Numbered from the stretch's first letter, positions 41,102 to 50,410 are shown. The stretch is DNA of 64,000 nt from Symbiodinium natans (GCA_905221605.1 CAJNDS010000458.1:667136-731135); one strand, 5' to 3'. Made by a program: numbers and translations. Notes: generated by a model not told the origin, from the letters alone.

Positions 41102-41197
41102 TGTCCTCATTCTCCCAACTCGCGCCACCAAGAACCAGCAAGTTTCTGAGGGTGCCGATTGGGCTCCCAAGCTGCCACAAAGGGTAGTTCTCCTAAG
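41102..41197 (+). CDS. Predicted exon
   Basis: After ACCCCAAG the frame reads LPTRATKNQQVSEGADWAPK and ends at GTTTAGGG of a 7-unit array. Confidence 0.5.
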
Positions 41198-41268
41198 GTT
41201 TAGGGTTTAGGGTTTAGGGTTTAGGGTTTAGGGTTTAGGGTTTAGGGCAACTCCCCATCCACCCCAAC

Positions 41269-41598
41269 TCAGAAACCCTCTTGGAGCCACTCAGAGCTGA
41301 TGGGTCCTACTTTTGCTACTCCCGTAGGCTTATAAGACCCCCCCCCCCCAACAACAACAAAAATTGGAGTCTCGCCAAACCCAAAACTCCCTATGAACTC
41401 TGAACACGTGGCAGTCGTTCCTAGCCGGAAAACCAGGCTCGTTAAGGGCACCGGTAGAACCCCTACAGCTCTACCTAAGACCCTCAGACCCGAAAGCCTC
41501 CAAACCCCCCTGGGAATCTCACAAACCTGTGAAAGCTCCCCCCCCCGCCCCCCCTGTGAACCCAACTTCTGAACCCCGAAAACAAATGCCGATGCCAT
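41269..41598 (-). CDS. Possible minus-strand open frame, 109 codons
   Basis: Reads VCEIPRGVWRLSGLRVLG, with a CCGCCCCC-derived G-rich part. No splice context seen and the + strand has no alternative. Kept at low confidence because of its length. Confidence 0.2.
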   Translation of the reverse strand: MASAFVFGVQKLGSQGGRGGELSQVCEIPRGVWRLSGLRVLGRAVGVLPVPLTSLVFRLGTTATCSEFIGSFGFGETPIFVVVGGGGSYKPTGVAKVGPISSEWLQEGF

Positions 41599-41779
41599 GA
41601 GACTACCAATTTAGTGCCCTTCTTCCCTCTTTTGGACGAGTTAGGGTTTTGGGTTCAAGGCTCTCTTATAACCACCCCCTTAAACCAAGAAAAAGGGACC
41701 TAAACCCTAAACCCTAAACCCTAAACCCTAAACCCTAAACCCTCTGGGTTACTGAGCAACCCCGACAAAAACTGCCCAG

Positions 41780-41872
41780 GCCAACGGGATCATGGTCCTG
41801 CGCCAGCGAGGTGTGCCTTGCTCGTGGGGTGGGGCGTCGGGGTGGGTGGGCTCTCGTACTACAGGGGCCTAA
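41780..41872 (+). CDS. Predicted terminal exon
   Basis: After CTGCCCAG the frame reads ANGIMVLRQRGVPCSWGGAS and stops at TAA; a GTGTGC donor at 41810 would make it a 30-nt internal exon. Confidence 0.4.
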   Translation, partial: ANGIMVLRQRGVPCSWGGASGWVGSRTTGA

Positions 41873-41939
41873 ATAATTAGAAGAGGGTTAAGGGTTTAGG
41901 GTTTGGGGTTTGGGGTTTGGGGTTTGGGGTTTATGGTTT

Positions 41940-42116
41940 AGGGTATATATCTACAAAGGGATCATAAGGAGTACCGTCAGTGCCGCCCCTATAGTAGCAG
42001 GACCTCGAAGGTTGGCTGGGTGCGGTTGTGCTTTGGGATGTTGTTTCATTTCCCTCCTTTGCCTGAGACGGGAACCTGTTCATAAAGAACGTTCAAAGGT
42101 TTTGAAGCACAACTAA
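41940..42116 (+). CDS. Predicted terminal exon
   Basis: The frame reads STVSAAPIVAGPRRLAGCGC, then LRREPVHKERSKVLKHN, to TAA. The 3' third resembles family F element arms, so the element may contribute the C-terminus. Confidence 0.35.
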   Translation, partial: RVYIYKGIIRSTVSAAPIVAGPRRLAGCGCALGCCFISLLCLRREPVHKERSKVLKHN

Positions 42117-42204
42117 GCTAGGGCTTACCCTAAGTCCTAAACCCTAAACTCTAAACCCTAAACCCTAAACCCTAAAGTAGTTTACGGACTTAAGTCGGCT
42201 TAAG

Positions 42205-42291
42205 CGGCCGTGACGGACTTCATTCGCGGGTTTTTCTTCATAGAAAATCTGGACACTCCGCTTGGTGACATTGTCAGGCGGTTGTTCCGCA
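42205..42291 (+). CDS. Predicted exon
   Basis: The frame reads FIRGFFFIENLDTPLGDIVR and ends at GTTTAGGG. LD-x-PLGD-x-VR matches the motif at 35550-35590, suggesting paralogous fragments. Confidence 0.5.
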
Positions 42292-42656
42292 GTTTAGGGT
42301 TTAGGGTTTAGGGTTTAGGGTTTAAGGTTTAGGGTCTAGGGTTGACCTTCAAAGCCCTCCTTGCTCAGAAATCCCTTTCTAAACTCAGAGAATCTAAGCC
42401 CGAAGCAAGCCCGAGCCCTAAACCATACTACGCCCACCCTGCAACAGATCCTACAACCCCTATGTAAACCCTATAAACCACAAACCCTATAAACCCTATA
42501 AACCCTACAAACCCTCTAAACTCCCTATACAATCCCTGTAAACTCTAAACCCTAAACCATAAACCATACTAGGCCCTAAACCGAAAACCCGAAACCCCAA
42601 GCCCTAAACCCTAAGCCCTAAACCCTAAACCCTCAGAACCCTGAACCAGCTGCTAG

Positions 42657-42761
42657 GCCTCCGCCCCCTCTCCTGGCCACGTCGCCCACGGCGAGGCGGC
42701 TGAGTTTGGTCTAAGTTCCCCGCGCGGGGAGTGCTCCCAAGGGTGCAATATAGGTGAAGGG
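42657..42761 (+). CDS. Predicted exon
   Basis: After GCTGCTAG the frame reads SPGHVAHGEAAEFGLSSPRG, 35 codons in phase 0, ending at GTTTAGGG. Confidence 0.45.
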
Positions 42762-43089
42762 GTTTAGGGTTCAGGGTTCAGGGTTTAGGGCTTAGGGTTT
42801 AGGGTTTAGGGTTTAGGATTCAGAGTTCAGTATGGCAGAGAGTGCTCCCAAAGGCTCTTAGGGTTTTGGGTTCTCGTGTTCTGGCTTGTAGGTGAAAGGG
42901 TTTGGAGGGCTTATGGGTTTTCTAGGGTTTCTAGGGTTTATGGGCTTTATAGGGCTTATAGGGTTTAGGGCGCCATTGGGTCTCATGTAGGGTACGGATA
43001 TTTGTTGGGCAGCATAGGCAGAGATCTTGCATAAAGCCTGAACTGTGAACCCTAAACCTAACCCCAAAACCGTGAACCCTAAACCCCAA

Positions 43090-43190
43090 TTAAACTCTAA
43101 ACCCTTAACCCTAAACCCTAAACCCTAAACCCTAAACCCTAAACCCTAAACCCTAAACCCTAAACCTAAACCCTAAACCCTAAACCCGTC
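43090..43190 (-). repeat. CCCTAAA array
   Basis: Twelve units upstream of exon 43207. Confidence 0.85.
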
Positions 43191-43206
43191 GGCCTTTCAT
43201 GTGCAG

Positions 43207-43293
43207 AGCTGCAAGCGCGCGAGGTCCCCGCGGCCACCGCAGCTCTTGCCGGAGCCGCTGCTGCGAGGCGCCTGCTTCCTCTGGGGGGCGGGG
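43207..43293 (+). CDS. Predicted exon
   Basis: After CATGTGCAG two frames are open; the alanine-rich reading LQAREVPAATAALAGAAAAR fits dinoflagellate usage. Ends at GTTTAGGG. Confidence 0.4.
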
Positions 43294-43449
43294 GTTTAGG
43301 GTTTAGGGTTTAGGGTTAGGGGTTTAGGGTTTAGGGTGTAGGGTTTAGGGTTTAGGGTTTAGGGTGTAGGGTGTAGGGTTTAGGGGTGACTACACGCTGT
43401 TTAAGTGAGGTACATCCCCAAGCCCTCCTCATCAGATGAGGGTTCCCGA

Positions 43450-43530
43450 AATTAGGGGTACCTTCTTTCAGTCCTTATGAATAAGGAATGCTACTGTTTG
43501 GGGGCCGTCCCTTATTTTCATAAACTTTCA
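43450..43530. mobile_element. Family G element
   Basis: AAATTAGGGGTACCTTCTTT and CCCTTATTTTCATAAA; same consensus as the other G copies. Confidence 0.5.
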
Positions 43531-43612
43531 GGGTTTAGGGGTTTAGGGTTTAGGGTTTTCTATAGGGAAGGTTTGTTGTTGATGCTGGCGCCTTCCTCTG
43601 TGTTTTGGGGCC

Positions 43613-43864
43613 ATGCGGCTCTCTCTGTGCTTGTTGCTGGGTTTGCGTGACGCCCTCACGAAGGTACCCGTGGTTACGGAGCACTACCAAGTTCTTGCAC
43701 CATGTACCCATGCGAGATACATCTGTTGTGACTGTTCTGTTCGTAGGCTCTGGCATCTAAGCAGGGTGCTGAAGTTTTACCCTAAACCCAGAACCCTCAA
43801 CCCGAATTCCCCAAAACACCCTAAAACCCTAAAATACCCCAAAACACCTGGAAAAAAACCTTAA
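43613..43864 (+). CDS. Hypothetical protein with signal-like start
   Basis: ATG opens MRLSLCLLLGLRDALTKV, a possible signal sequence, then VTEHYQVLAPCTHARYICCD and a tail derived from CCCTAAA-like sequence before TAA. Single good frame up to about 43780. Cysteine pairs near the middle; no family recognised. Confidence 0.5.
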   Translation: MRLSLCLLLGLRDALTKVPVVTEHYQVLAPCTHARYICCDCSVRRLWHLSRVLKFYPKPRTLNPNSPKHPKTLKYPKTPGKKP

Positions 43865-44021
43865 ACACCCTTAAACAACAACAACAGCAACAAAACAAAA
43901 AACACCCTTCCCTAACACACCCTTAAAAGCCCGAAATCCTAGAACAAACCCTCAAACAAAGACCTGAAGCAGCCCTGAAACAACCCGAAAACACTAAACC
44001 CTACAGGGCCCTGGCAAGCCC

Positions 44022-44146
44022 TGGCCTAAACCCTAAACCCTAAACCCTAAACCCTAAACCCTAAACCCTAAACCCTAAACCCTAAACCCTAAACCCCTAA
44101 ACCCTAAACCCTAAACCCTAAACCCTAAACCCTAAACCCTAAGCCA
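44022..44146 (-). repeat. CCCTAAA array with inverted flanks
   Basis: Seventeen units bordered by CCCTGGC on the left and GCCAGGG on the right. Confidence 0.8.
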
Positions 44147-44153
44147 GGGGTCA

Positions 44154-44211
44154 GCCGAAGCCCTCGGATGGCCAGTGCCCTGGGGAACATCCTTTGCCAC
44201 ACTGCTTGGGG
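44154..44211 (+). CDS. Possible exon
   Basis: After GGGTCAG all three frames are open to a GTTGAGGG donor, so it has exon-like borders but no resolvable frame. Confidence 0.25.
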
Positions 44212-44239
44212 TTGAGGGTTATTAGGTTTAGGGTTTAGG

Positions 44240-44505
44240 GTTTAGGGTTTTTAGGGTTTATAGGGTTTATAGGGTTTATAGGGTTTATAGGGTTTATAGG
44301 GTTTATAGGGTTCATAGGGTTTATAGGGTTTATCGGGTTTATAGGGTTTATAGGGTTTATAGGGTGTATAGGGTTTATAGGGTTTATAGGGCTTATAGGG
44401 TTTATAGGGTTTGTAGGGTTTATAGGGTTTGTAGGGTTTATAGGGTTTATAGGGTTTATAGGGTTTATAGGGTTTATAGGGTTTATAGGGTTTATAGGGT
44501 TTAGG
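44240..44505 (+). repeat. GGGTTTATA (9-bp variant) array
   Basis: About 28 units of TTTATAGGG, a homogenised variant with few TTTGTAGGG copies. Confidence 0.85.
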
Positions 44506-44600
44506 TTATAAGGTTCAGGGTTTTAGGGAACCCTGGGGGTTTATGGTTTGGGGTTCAATGAGGGTTTAGGGTTTAGGGCGTCGGATTTTGTTGCGGACAG

Positions 44601-44770
44601 GTGGAGTTGGGGCGGATTTTGAGGGACCTTCCCCACTTGGGACTGCCATCACTAGCTTAAGAGAGGGAAAAGTCTGGGAGTGCGCGCTTGTCGACATACC
44701 CGGCTGGCGAAGATTCATGTCCTGCGTGATGTGCAGCTTCCGTTTCGTGGTTGCGGGCTCTGAATTCTAA
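44601..44770 (+). CDS. Predicted terminal exon
   Basis: After TGCGGACAG the frame is open for 55 codons (GADFEGPSPLGTAITSLREG; WECALVDIPGWRRFMSC) to TAA. Good single-frame evidence. Confidence 0.5.
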
Positions 44771-44832
44771 AACAGGCATGTACCTTCTTATCGCCATTTC
44801 TTGATCCGGTGGCTTCTCCTAAGACCCTCAAG

Positions 44833-44925
44833 AGTACCCTTTTCCCTTTTTTGGTTCAAGGTTCCCTTGTAAAGTAACCAACCCCGAAAAGGCTGCCCTT
44901 TCAAGTATGGTTCTTGCGCTACTAA
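44833..44925. mobile_element. Foldback element family E, diverged
   Basis: Interior TTTTTTGGTTCAAGGTTCCC and AAAGTAACCAACCCC match intron 2 of the RCC1-like gene. Confidence 0.6.
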
Positions 44926-45017
44926 GGACCACATTCAAGGGTTTTAGGGGGTCGTGCTGAACCCGAAGCCAGTGATGAAGTCCCGCAGCTTGTCAGGCAT
45001 TTACGGAACCACGGGTG

Positions 45018-45540
45018 ATGATGGAGCCCGTGACGGAGCAGGCAGCCTTTGCTGACTTGCACTTCTTGGGCAAAGCTTGTCGCCAAAGTGCGGTTCAGGA
45101 CTCAAACCCCCCCCCCCCCCTTTCCAGGGTGCTTTCTTTCGGGGGGGCGGGTCAGTGTTTGAATATGTCTCGGAAACCTAGCCTTGTGACCACAGCTCAG
45201 CATTTTGCCAGGTTGAAGAAAGCAGCTCTTAGGGCTTCAGGGTGCTGGAGACAACCTGAGGACCTGAGTTCAAGGAATCTTGGGAGCCGAAGTCCTCAAG
45301 TCCGGTTTAGGGTTTAGGGTTTAGGGTTTAGGGTTTAGGGTTTAGGGTTTAGGGTTTAGGGTTTAGGGTTTAGGGTTTAGGGTTTAGGGTTAAGGGTTAA
45401 GGGTTAAGGTTAAGGGTTTGAGCTTGGGCCTGGACTTCCCACGGTTGGTTCCTTCACTTTCTCTGAGTCTATGTTGGCGAGCACGGCTGGACATGCTACC
45501 AGTGCTGACCTTCTGCAAAGGTTCAGCTGGTCGGTGCTGA
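45018..45540 (+). CDS. Predicted complete two-exon gene with a pure telomeric-repeat intron
   Basis: ATG at 45018 opens a reading frame (EPVTEQAAFADLHFLGK, later MSRKPSLVTTAQHFARLK) to 45304, where a GTTTAGGG array begins. Exon 45423-45540 after TTTGAG continues in frame (LDFPRLVPSLSLSLCWRAR, stop TGA), about 134 residues in all. The 118-nt intron is (TTTAGGG)n passing into TTAAGGG. A C-run at 45109-45120 lies inside exon 1 and could hide another intron or an assembly length error. Exon 2 is also open in another frame. Product unrecognised. Confidence 0.55.
45305..45415 (+). repeat. TTTAGGG array forming a predicted intron
   Basis: Thirteen perfect units grading into TTAAGGG, between exons 45018-45304 and 45423-45540. 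Confidence 0.9.
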
Positions 45541-45615
45541 GTTATATATATATATATATTATATAGATATATATAATATTGTATTATATATATTATATGT
45601 ATATATTATATAGTT
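45541..45615. repeat. TA microsatellite
   Basis: TATATA-rich stretch directly after the stop at 45540. Confidence 0.8.
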
Positions 45616-45639
45616 TACTTTTCGCAAACACCCGGAGAG

Positions 45640-45944
45640 TTTGCGGCCGAATGTGGCTGACGCCGTCACCTTCTGCCAGACTCGCTTGCTGCGAAGCTCG
45701 TGCTGCCAGCGTGGAAAGACTGGCGTGCGCCAGCCATGCCTTTGACCCCCGAAGTCCTCCCCAACCCGAAGACGACTCAGGAACTTTGGGTCTGCAACAC
45801 ATCGCTACACCCGCGCCGGCTGGGTTTTTCCTGCTTGTACTTGGAGGTTCATGGTACTTAGTAACTACTTATGACTGGGCTTATAACCCTACTTACAATT
45901 GGGATAACCCCTATAAGGCCCCTAACCCTTTAGGGGTATTATGA
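45640..45944 (+). CDS. Open reading frame whose 3' end is a foldback element
   Basis: The frame (open from 45579) reads LTPSPSARLACCEARAASVE, then SPPQPEDDSGTLGLQHIATP, and its last 35 codons lie inside the family J element at 45836-45990. The first part, an AT microsatellite, is unlikely to be coding. Confidence 0.4.
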
Positions 45945-45990
45945 GTAGGGTTATAAGCCCAGTTATAAGTCCCATGAACCTCCAAGTAGT
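45836..45990. mobile_element. Foldback element family J
   Basis: TACTTGGAGGTTCATGG and CCATGAACCTCCAAGTA are perfect inverted ends; inner arms GGGCTTATAACCCTACT and AGTAGGGTTATAAGCCC. Related sequence at 18487-18575. Confidence 0.8.
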
Positions 45991-46071
45991 GTATACTTGC
46001 CCATGCGGGCAAAGGCTTCTTGCAAGTTTGGGCCCCTGCCACTCAGCAAGTAAGCCTCCTCCACTGTGAGG

Positions 46072-46171
46072 ATGATGCTGCTTGCTTGCTGCACGATGGA
46101 TATACGCCCCACATCCCGCAACGTCCTGCACGCTCTTCAGTCTTCACGGCAGGAGATTGTCTGGCGACGTG
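46072..46171 (+). CDS. Predicted first exon
   Basis: ATG at 46072 reads MLLACCTMDIRPTSRNVLHA, then LQSSRQEIVWRR, and ends at a textbook GTGAGT donor. A family E element follows at 46304. Confidence 0.5.
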
Positions 46172-46303
46172 GTGAGTCCCTCCGCCAGTTCCTAGAAATC
46201 CAACACCATTGCCCCATTCAACCCCGCACCCCTACACCCTACTTCTTAAACCTTCAAACTGAAAACCCTCTAAAGCCTACTACAGACCCTGAATCCAAAA
46301 AGA

Positions 46304-46412
46304 TTCTTGGTAGCCCGGTGGTACCCTGTACCCTTCTTTTGGTTATGGGTCCACTTTTAAAGTAACCAACCCCCATAAGGGTGTCCTTGTTAGAACATGG
46401 TTGCTGGGCTTA
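46304..46412. mobile_element. Foldback element family E
   Basis: GTAGCCCGGTGGTA and GGTTGCTGGGCTTA ends and AAAGTAACCAACCCC interior; same family as 24236-24354. Confidence 0.65.
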
Positions 46413-46559
46413 TACCGGGGTTGGAATAATTGCGAATAGTTTTCCCTTATGGTCCCTTTATTTTTATACTATTCTAATCCCCAAAACCTTGTTCAAATTC
46501 TTAAGGCCCTAAACCCTAAACCCCAAACCCTGCATTACCAAGCTTTGGGGGGGGAGCCT

Positions 46560-46618
46560 GCAAAAGGCTTGCCTGGCCTGCGGCAACCCCTTTCTGGGCG
46601 ACGAGGCATGGTCTGGGG
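46560..46618 (+). CDS. Possible exon with CxxC motif
   Basis: After CTGCAAAAG the frame reads ACLACGNPFLGDEAWS. The CxxC could be half of a zinc site. It runs into a G-run and a family G element. Confidence 0.3.
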
Positions 46619-46644
46619 GGGGGGGGGGGGGGGGGGGGGGTATT

Positions 46645-46735
46645 TAGGGGTACCTTATTGGGGTTCTTTTTACGAGGGAATCCTACCGTTTGGGGACTTT
46701 TTTGGGGTTCCCCTATTCTCGCATACCCCCATGTG
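46645..46735. mobile_element. Family G element
   Basis: GGGGTACCTTATTGGGGTTC, GGGAATCCTACC, CCTATTCTCGCATACCCCC. Confidence 0.5.
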
Positions 46736-47192
46736 GCCTGGGCCTTTGAGGTTGGGGGGGGGGGGGGGTCAAAAGCCTTTTAGGTATGGTTTTTTGTTCT
46801 TATTTGATTAAACCTGAAAAATGTATATAATATAAAAAAATATAACTAATATATATATATATATATATATGCATATTTTAGTTTATACACTTGTATTTCT
46901 ATATTTGTATTTATTTGTATATATACATATACTAGATTTATTACGGTTCTAAAGGGAGTATAGGCTTAGGCGTCTTGGGGCAAGTAGTCTTTAAACGCTG
47001 CCCTCTGGTCTTAAATGTCCCCCTCCCGCCGACCCTCCCCCCCCCCCCCCCCCCGGCCTAAGATTTCAAGCCGATAACACAAAACGGGGGTTTCCGAAAT
47101 TAGGAGTACCTCTTTGGGGTCCTTATTATAAGGGGTCCTACTAATGGGGGATCTATATTGGCAAATTCCCCCAAATTGTCACAAACTGTCAG

Positions 47193-47260
47193 AAGCAGAA
47201 GCCGACGAGCTGAACAGAAACAAACTCGAACTGGAAAATTCCATACCTACAGAGACATAG
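47193..47260 (+). CDS. Predicted terminal exon, coiled-coil like
   Basis: After AACTGTCAG the frame reads AEADELNRNKLELENSIPTE and stops at TAG directly at the edge of a family C element. Confidence 0.45.
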
Positions 47261-47364
47261 AGGGTCCTTTGTATTACTATTATGGAATTCGGTACCCAAA
47301 AACCATACTAAATTGAGTTTTTGGGTACCTAATTCCATAATAGTACTACAAATGGACCCTCTGG
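47259..47364. mobile_element. Foldback element family C between two predicted exons
   Basis: AGAGGGTCC and GGACCCTCT ends, arms ATGGAATTCGGTACCC and GGGTACCTAATTCCAT. Confidence 0.75.
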
Positions 47365-47375
47365 AGTTTCCATAG

Positions 47376-47747
47376 GCAAAGAGGGACGCCTCCCAAGATT
47401 GCTCTGATGCCTTCGTATCGCGTAAGGGACGTTCGGCTCCCGGCGTATTTGCACGAACCTCAAGTTTTGTGGAGGAACCTCAAGTCTCGTGGTTTAGGGT
47501 TAAGGGTTTAGGGTGTTTAGGGCTGGACCCACGTTCGCAAGTGGCCCCTGGAACCAACGCCTTCTACCCCAAAGGGCGCTCCCCGCCCCAAAGCCTACAG
47601 AAGTCTTATGGCCTAAACTCCCACAGCCCCACATGTCCCCCACGTAGGGGTTCCCCACAAGCATGTCGTCTAATCCTTTTTATAGGAATCCTCTTTATGG
47701 GGCAACCCTACCCAGAGGGTCTATTTGTAGTACTATTATGCAATTAG
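47376..47747 (+). CDS. Long open exon passing through telomere-like units
   Basis: After TTTCCATAG the frame is open for 123 codons: AKRDASQDCSDAFVSRKG, RTSSFVEEPQVSW, then the translated TTTAGGG-like stretch, then PRSQVAPGTNAFYPKGRSP. The stop lies in a family C element. A GTTTAGGG donor at 47492 could end the exon earlier. Confidence 0.5.
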   Translation, partial: AKRDASQDCSDAFVSRKGRSAPGVFARTSSFVEEPQVSWFRVKGLGCLGLDPRSQVAPGTNAFYPKGRSPPQSLQKSYGLNSHSPTCPPRRGSPQACRLILFIGILFMGQPYPEGLFVVLLCN

Positions 47748-47822
47748 GTACGCCCAAAACCCGATTTAGTATGGTTTTTGGGTACCTAATTCCATAATAG
47801 TAATACAAATGGACCCTCTGGG
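47712..47822. mobile_element. Foldback element family C supplying a stop codon
   Basis: CAGAGGGTCTATTTGTAGT to ACAAATGGACCCTCTGG. The open frame 47376-47747 ends inside it. Confidence 0.75.
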
Positions 47823-48059
47823 CTACTTTCGGAATCCCCGAAATCAACCCCGAAGCCCCACCCAAGTCACAGATCTTCTGCCGGCGCTGCGGCCATCGCC
47901 GCCAGCTCGGGTCTCAAACGATTTTGGGGCTAAACCCCAAAGCCTAAACCCTAAACCCTAGGATTTGGGGCTTGTGTGGGGTTTATCTGCTCTTGAGGCA
48001 TTGTGCTTTTCTAGGGGTGGTGGGCCAAGCCCTACTCCTCTCCGCCTGGAATTGACTAC

Positions 48060-48074
48060 AAAACATACAAAAGC

Positions 48075-48121
<47 letters not shown>

Positions 48122-48227
48122 CATGTGTATGTGTATGTCTATGTCTATGTCTATGTCTATGTCTATGTCTATGTGTATGTGTCTCTGTGTGTGTATGTGT
48201 ATGTGTATGTGTATATATATATATATG

Positions 48228-48265
<38 letters not shown>

Positions 48266-48267
48266 GG

Positions 48268-48298
<31 letters not shown>

Positions 48299-48420
48299 TT
48301 CGTGTGTACCATATACAAAAACACATAACCACCAACCAGATAGTTGCATGTCTATATATAAATATATACATACATACTGTTACATGCATACATACATACA
48401 TGCATACATACCATCTCTCA
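48060..48420. repeat. TATG/TGTA/TG microsatellite cluster
   Basis: GTATAT, GTCTAT, GTGTAT, TA and TG runs in succession. Overlapping open frames on both strands encode IYIYIY or VYVYVY and are artefacts. Confidence 0.9.
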
Positions 48421-48626
48421 GCTCAGATGTGCGGGCTTCCGTGTGTGCTTAAACAGAAAACCTACACCCTAAGATCCTGAGACTCTTCAAGTGCAAAAAA
48501 AAGCCCTCAACTGAACCTCAGACCTATTAGCAAGGCATGCTAAACGCGAAACCCTATACACCCTAAACCCTAAACCCTAAACCCTAAACCCTAAACCCTA
48601 AACCCTAAACCCCAGGCATGCGGCAG

Positions 48627-48701
48627 CCACTGAACCCCTTGTGGCCATGAGAGGTGGGATGCAGGGCTTGGCTTGGCAGTGGAAACTGTTAAAGGGATTA
48701 G
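48627..48701 (+). CDS. Predicted exon
   Basis: After TGCGGCAG the frame reads TEPLVAMRGGMQGLAWQWKL and ends at a GTCGTAGGG donor. Confidence 0.45.
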
Positions 48702-48834
48702 GTCGTAGGGCTTAGGGTTTAGGGTTTAGGGCTTAGGGTTTAGGTGGGCCCCTCCTCTGAACCGTCCCCAAAGCTTATGAACTCGCGCAAGCCCTATGAA
48801 CCAGGGTTTAGGGTCTATAGGGTTTAGGGTTGAG

Positions 48835-48942
48835 GCCCTATAAGCTCCGAAAACTTACTGAGCCGAGTTTAGTGATCTGTTCTCGGGCTTGGTGCGAAGG
48901 TGAGGGGCGAATGGATGTGCTTCCGTCGAAAGGGTATGCCCT
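48835..48942 (+). CDS. Predicted exon
   Basis: After GGTTGAG the frame reads YKLRKLTEPSLVICSRAWCE, then GRMDVLPSKGYA, and ends at GTTTAGGG. Confidence 0.5.
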
Positions 48943-49477
48943 GTTTAGGGTTTATGGTTTAGGGTTTATGGTTTGGGGTTTAGCGTTTCAGGGTTTAAAG
49001 GGTTGCAGGGTTTAGGGTTTAGGGTTTAGGGTTTAGGGTCTTGCGTTTAAAAGGGTTGCGTCAGGAAGAAGCTCAAGACCCGAGACCCCCAAAATAGCCC
49101 AGAGCCCAAAACTGCAGAGTCTCAACACCCCAAACCCCAAAACCCTCAAAACCCAAAGCCACCCAAACCCGACGCCGAAATTCTTAACACCCCAAACCAA
49201 CAAAACTCAGAAATCTTAAAACCCTGAAACGCCATACTCCCGCCCCGCCCCACTACATCCAAAACAGCCAACACCCCCAAAACCCACCCCAAACCTGCAA
49301 ACAAACCCCAAACTAAACCGACACCCTCAACACCTCGAAAACCTCCCAAGCCCCCCCTCCCCCCCTGCCTTCCCAACCCCCTAAACCTCTCCCCAAGCCC
49401 CCCAAACCCCCAAACCCCAAGCGGCCTAAACCCGAAACCCTAAACCCTAAACCCTGAACCTCATTGACGGAGGGGAG

Positions 49478-49543
49478 CCATCTCCACCCCCGACTCGGCG
49501 ACTGAGTGCTGGCCTACCGGAGGCACATGGGGGTATGGTCTAG
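49478..49543 (+). CDS. Possible terminal exon
   Basis: The frame reads PSPPPTRRLSAGLPEAHGGM and stops at TAG. The acceptor GGGGAG is poor. Confidence 0.3.
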   Translation, partial: PSPPPTRRLSAGLPEAHGGMV

Positions 49544-49577
49544 GGTTTTGGGTTTTGGGCTTAGGGTTTTGGGTTTA

Positions 49578-49672
49578 CGAAATTTAGGGGTCCTTCATTG
49601 GGGCCCTGATGAGAAGGGATCCTCCTATTTGGAGTCTATATTAGGGGTCCCTTGTTTTCGTAAGCCCCCCCA
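49578..49672. mobile_element. Family G element
   Basis: AAATTTAGGGGTCCTTCATT, GGGATCCTCCTATTTGGAG, TCCCTTGTTTTCGTAAGCC. Followed by a T-run/G-run junction. Confidence 0.5.
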
Positions 49673-50052
49673 TATCCATGGGGAGATTCTAGGGGTTTGG
49701 GAGGGTTTAGGGGGTTTAGGGGTTTTGGGCGGTTCAGGGGGCTTTGGGTTCCCCCTTTTTTTTTTTTTTTTGGGGGGGGGGGGGGGGTCGCAAGCCCCTT
49801 GTGGGTTCCCTTGTAAGCCCCTTTCAACCAAAAAAGGTACCCTCTGTATTCCTAGGTTAGTGTTCAGTTGCCTGGGCCTGCGGGTGCCGATCGTTGAGGG
49901 CTTGGGGCGGTTCAGCTTTCGAACCCTAAGCCCTCAACCCCAAACCCTCAGTCCTAATCCCTAAACCCTAAACCCTAAACCCTGAACCCTGAACCCTAAA
50001 CCGTCCTAAACCCTAAGCCCTAGACCTCCAAGCTGAACCCCTAAAGAAATAC

Positions 50053-50268
50053 GTGAACAACGACCCTGACTCTCATATCTCGGATGCTTGTTGGTGCTCA
50101 TCCTGCTTCCTCATGAAGAAGCGCACACAAGTGAGCGTCTGCCAGGAGAGAAAAGGCATCCAGTGTGCACACAGATCTCACTTTTGTGGTTCACTCCTGG
50201 GATGTTCCCCCTTATACGAAAAGTCCTCAATAGGGATTATACTAGGGGGTTACTACAGTCCCAGTTAA
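50053..50268 (+). CDS. Predicted exon, cysteine-rich
   Basis: The frame reads NNDPDSHISDACWCSSCFLM and reaches a GTGAGC donor at 50128; it also stays open further (RKGIQCAHRSHFCG) until a partial family A element supplies the end. Confidence 0.4.
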   Translation: MNNDPDSHISDACWCSSCFLMKKRTQVSVCQERKGIQCAHRSHFCGSLLGCSPLYEKSSIGIILGGYYSPS

Positions 50269-50270
50269 CC
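50198..50270. mobile_element. Foldback element family A, truncated
   Basis: Only the left arm and loop remain (TGGGATGTTCCCC, AGTCCTCAATAGGG). Confidence 0.55.
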
Positions 50271-50294
50271 CAAGGCTTACTAGTTAAATCTCAG

Positions 50295-50410
50295 TTGACT
50301 TCTTTTGGGTGGATTTCATGGTCAAATCCTGGATAGCTGAAAGGTTTGCGAGGATGTCTGATCCGGGGAAAGAAACGAACAAGCATGAGCCAAAAAAACG
50401 CCAAAGTTGA
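50295..50410 (+). CDS. Predicted terminal exon
   Basis: After TAAATCTCAG the frame reads DFFWVDFMVKSWIAERFARM, then GKETNKHEPKKRQS, to TGA. The basic tail could be a nuclear signal. Confidence 0.5.

Noticed and set aside
47958-48480. Open frames up to 171 codons on both strands
   Set aside because: Dinucleotide and hexanucleotide microsatellite translations (IYIY, VYVY, HTHT).
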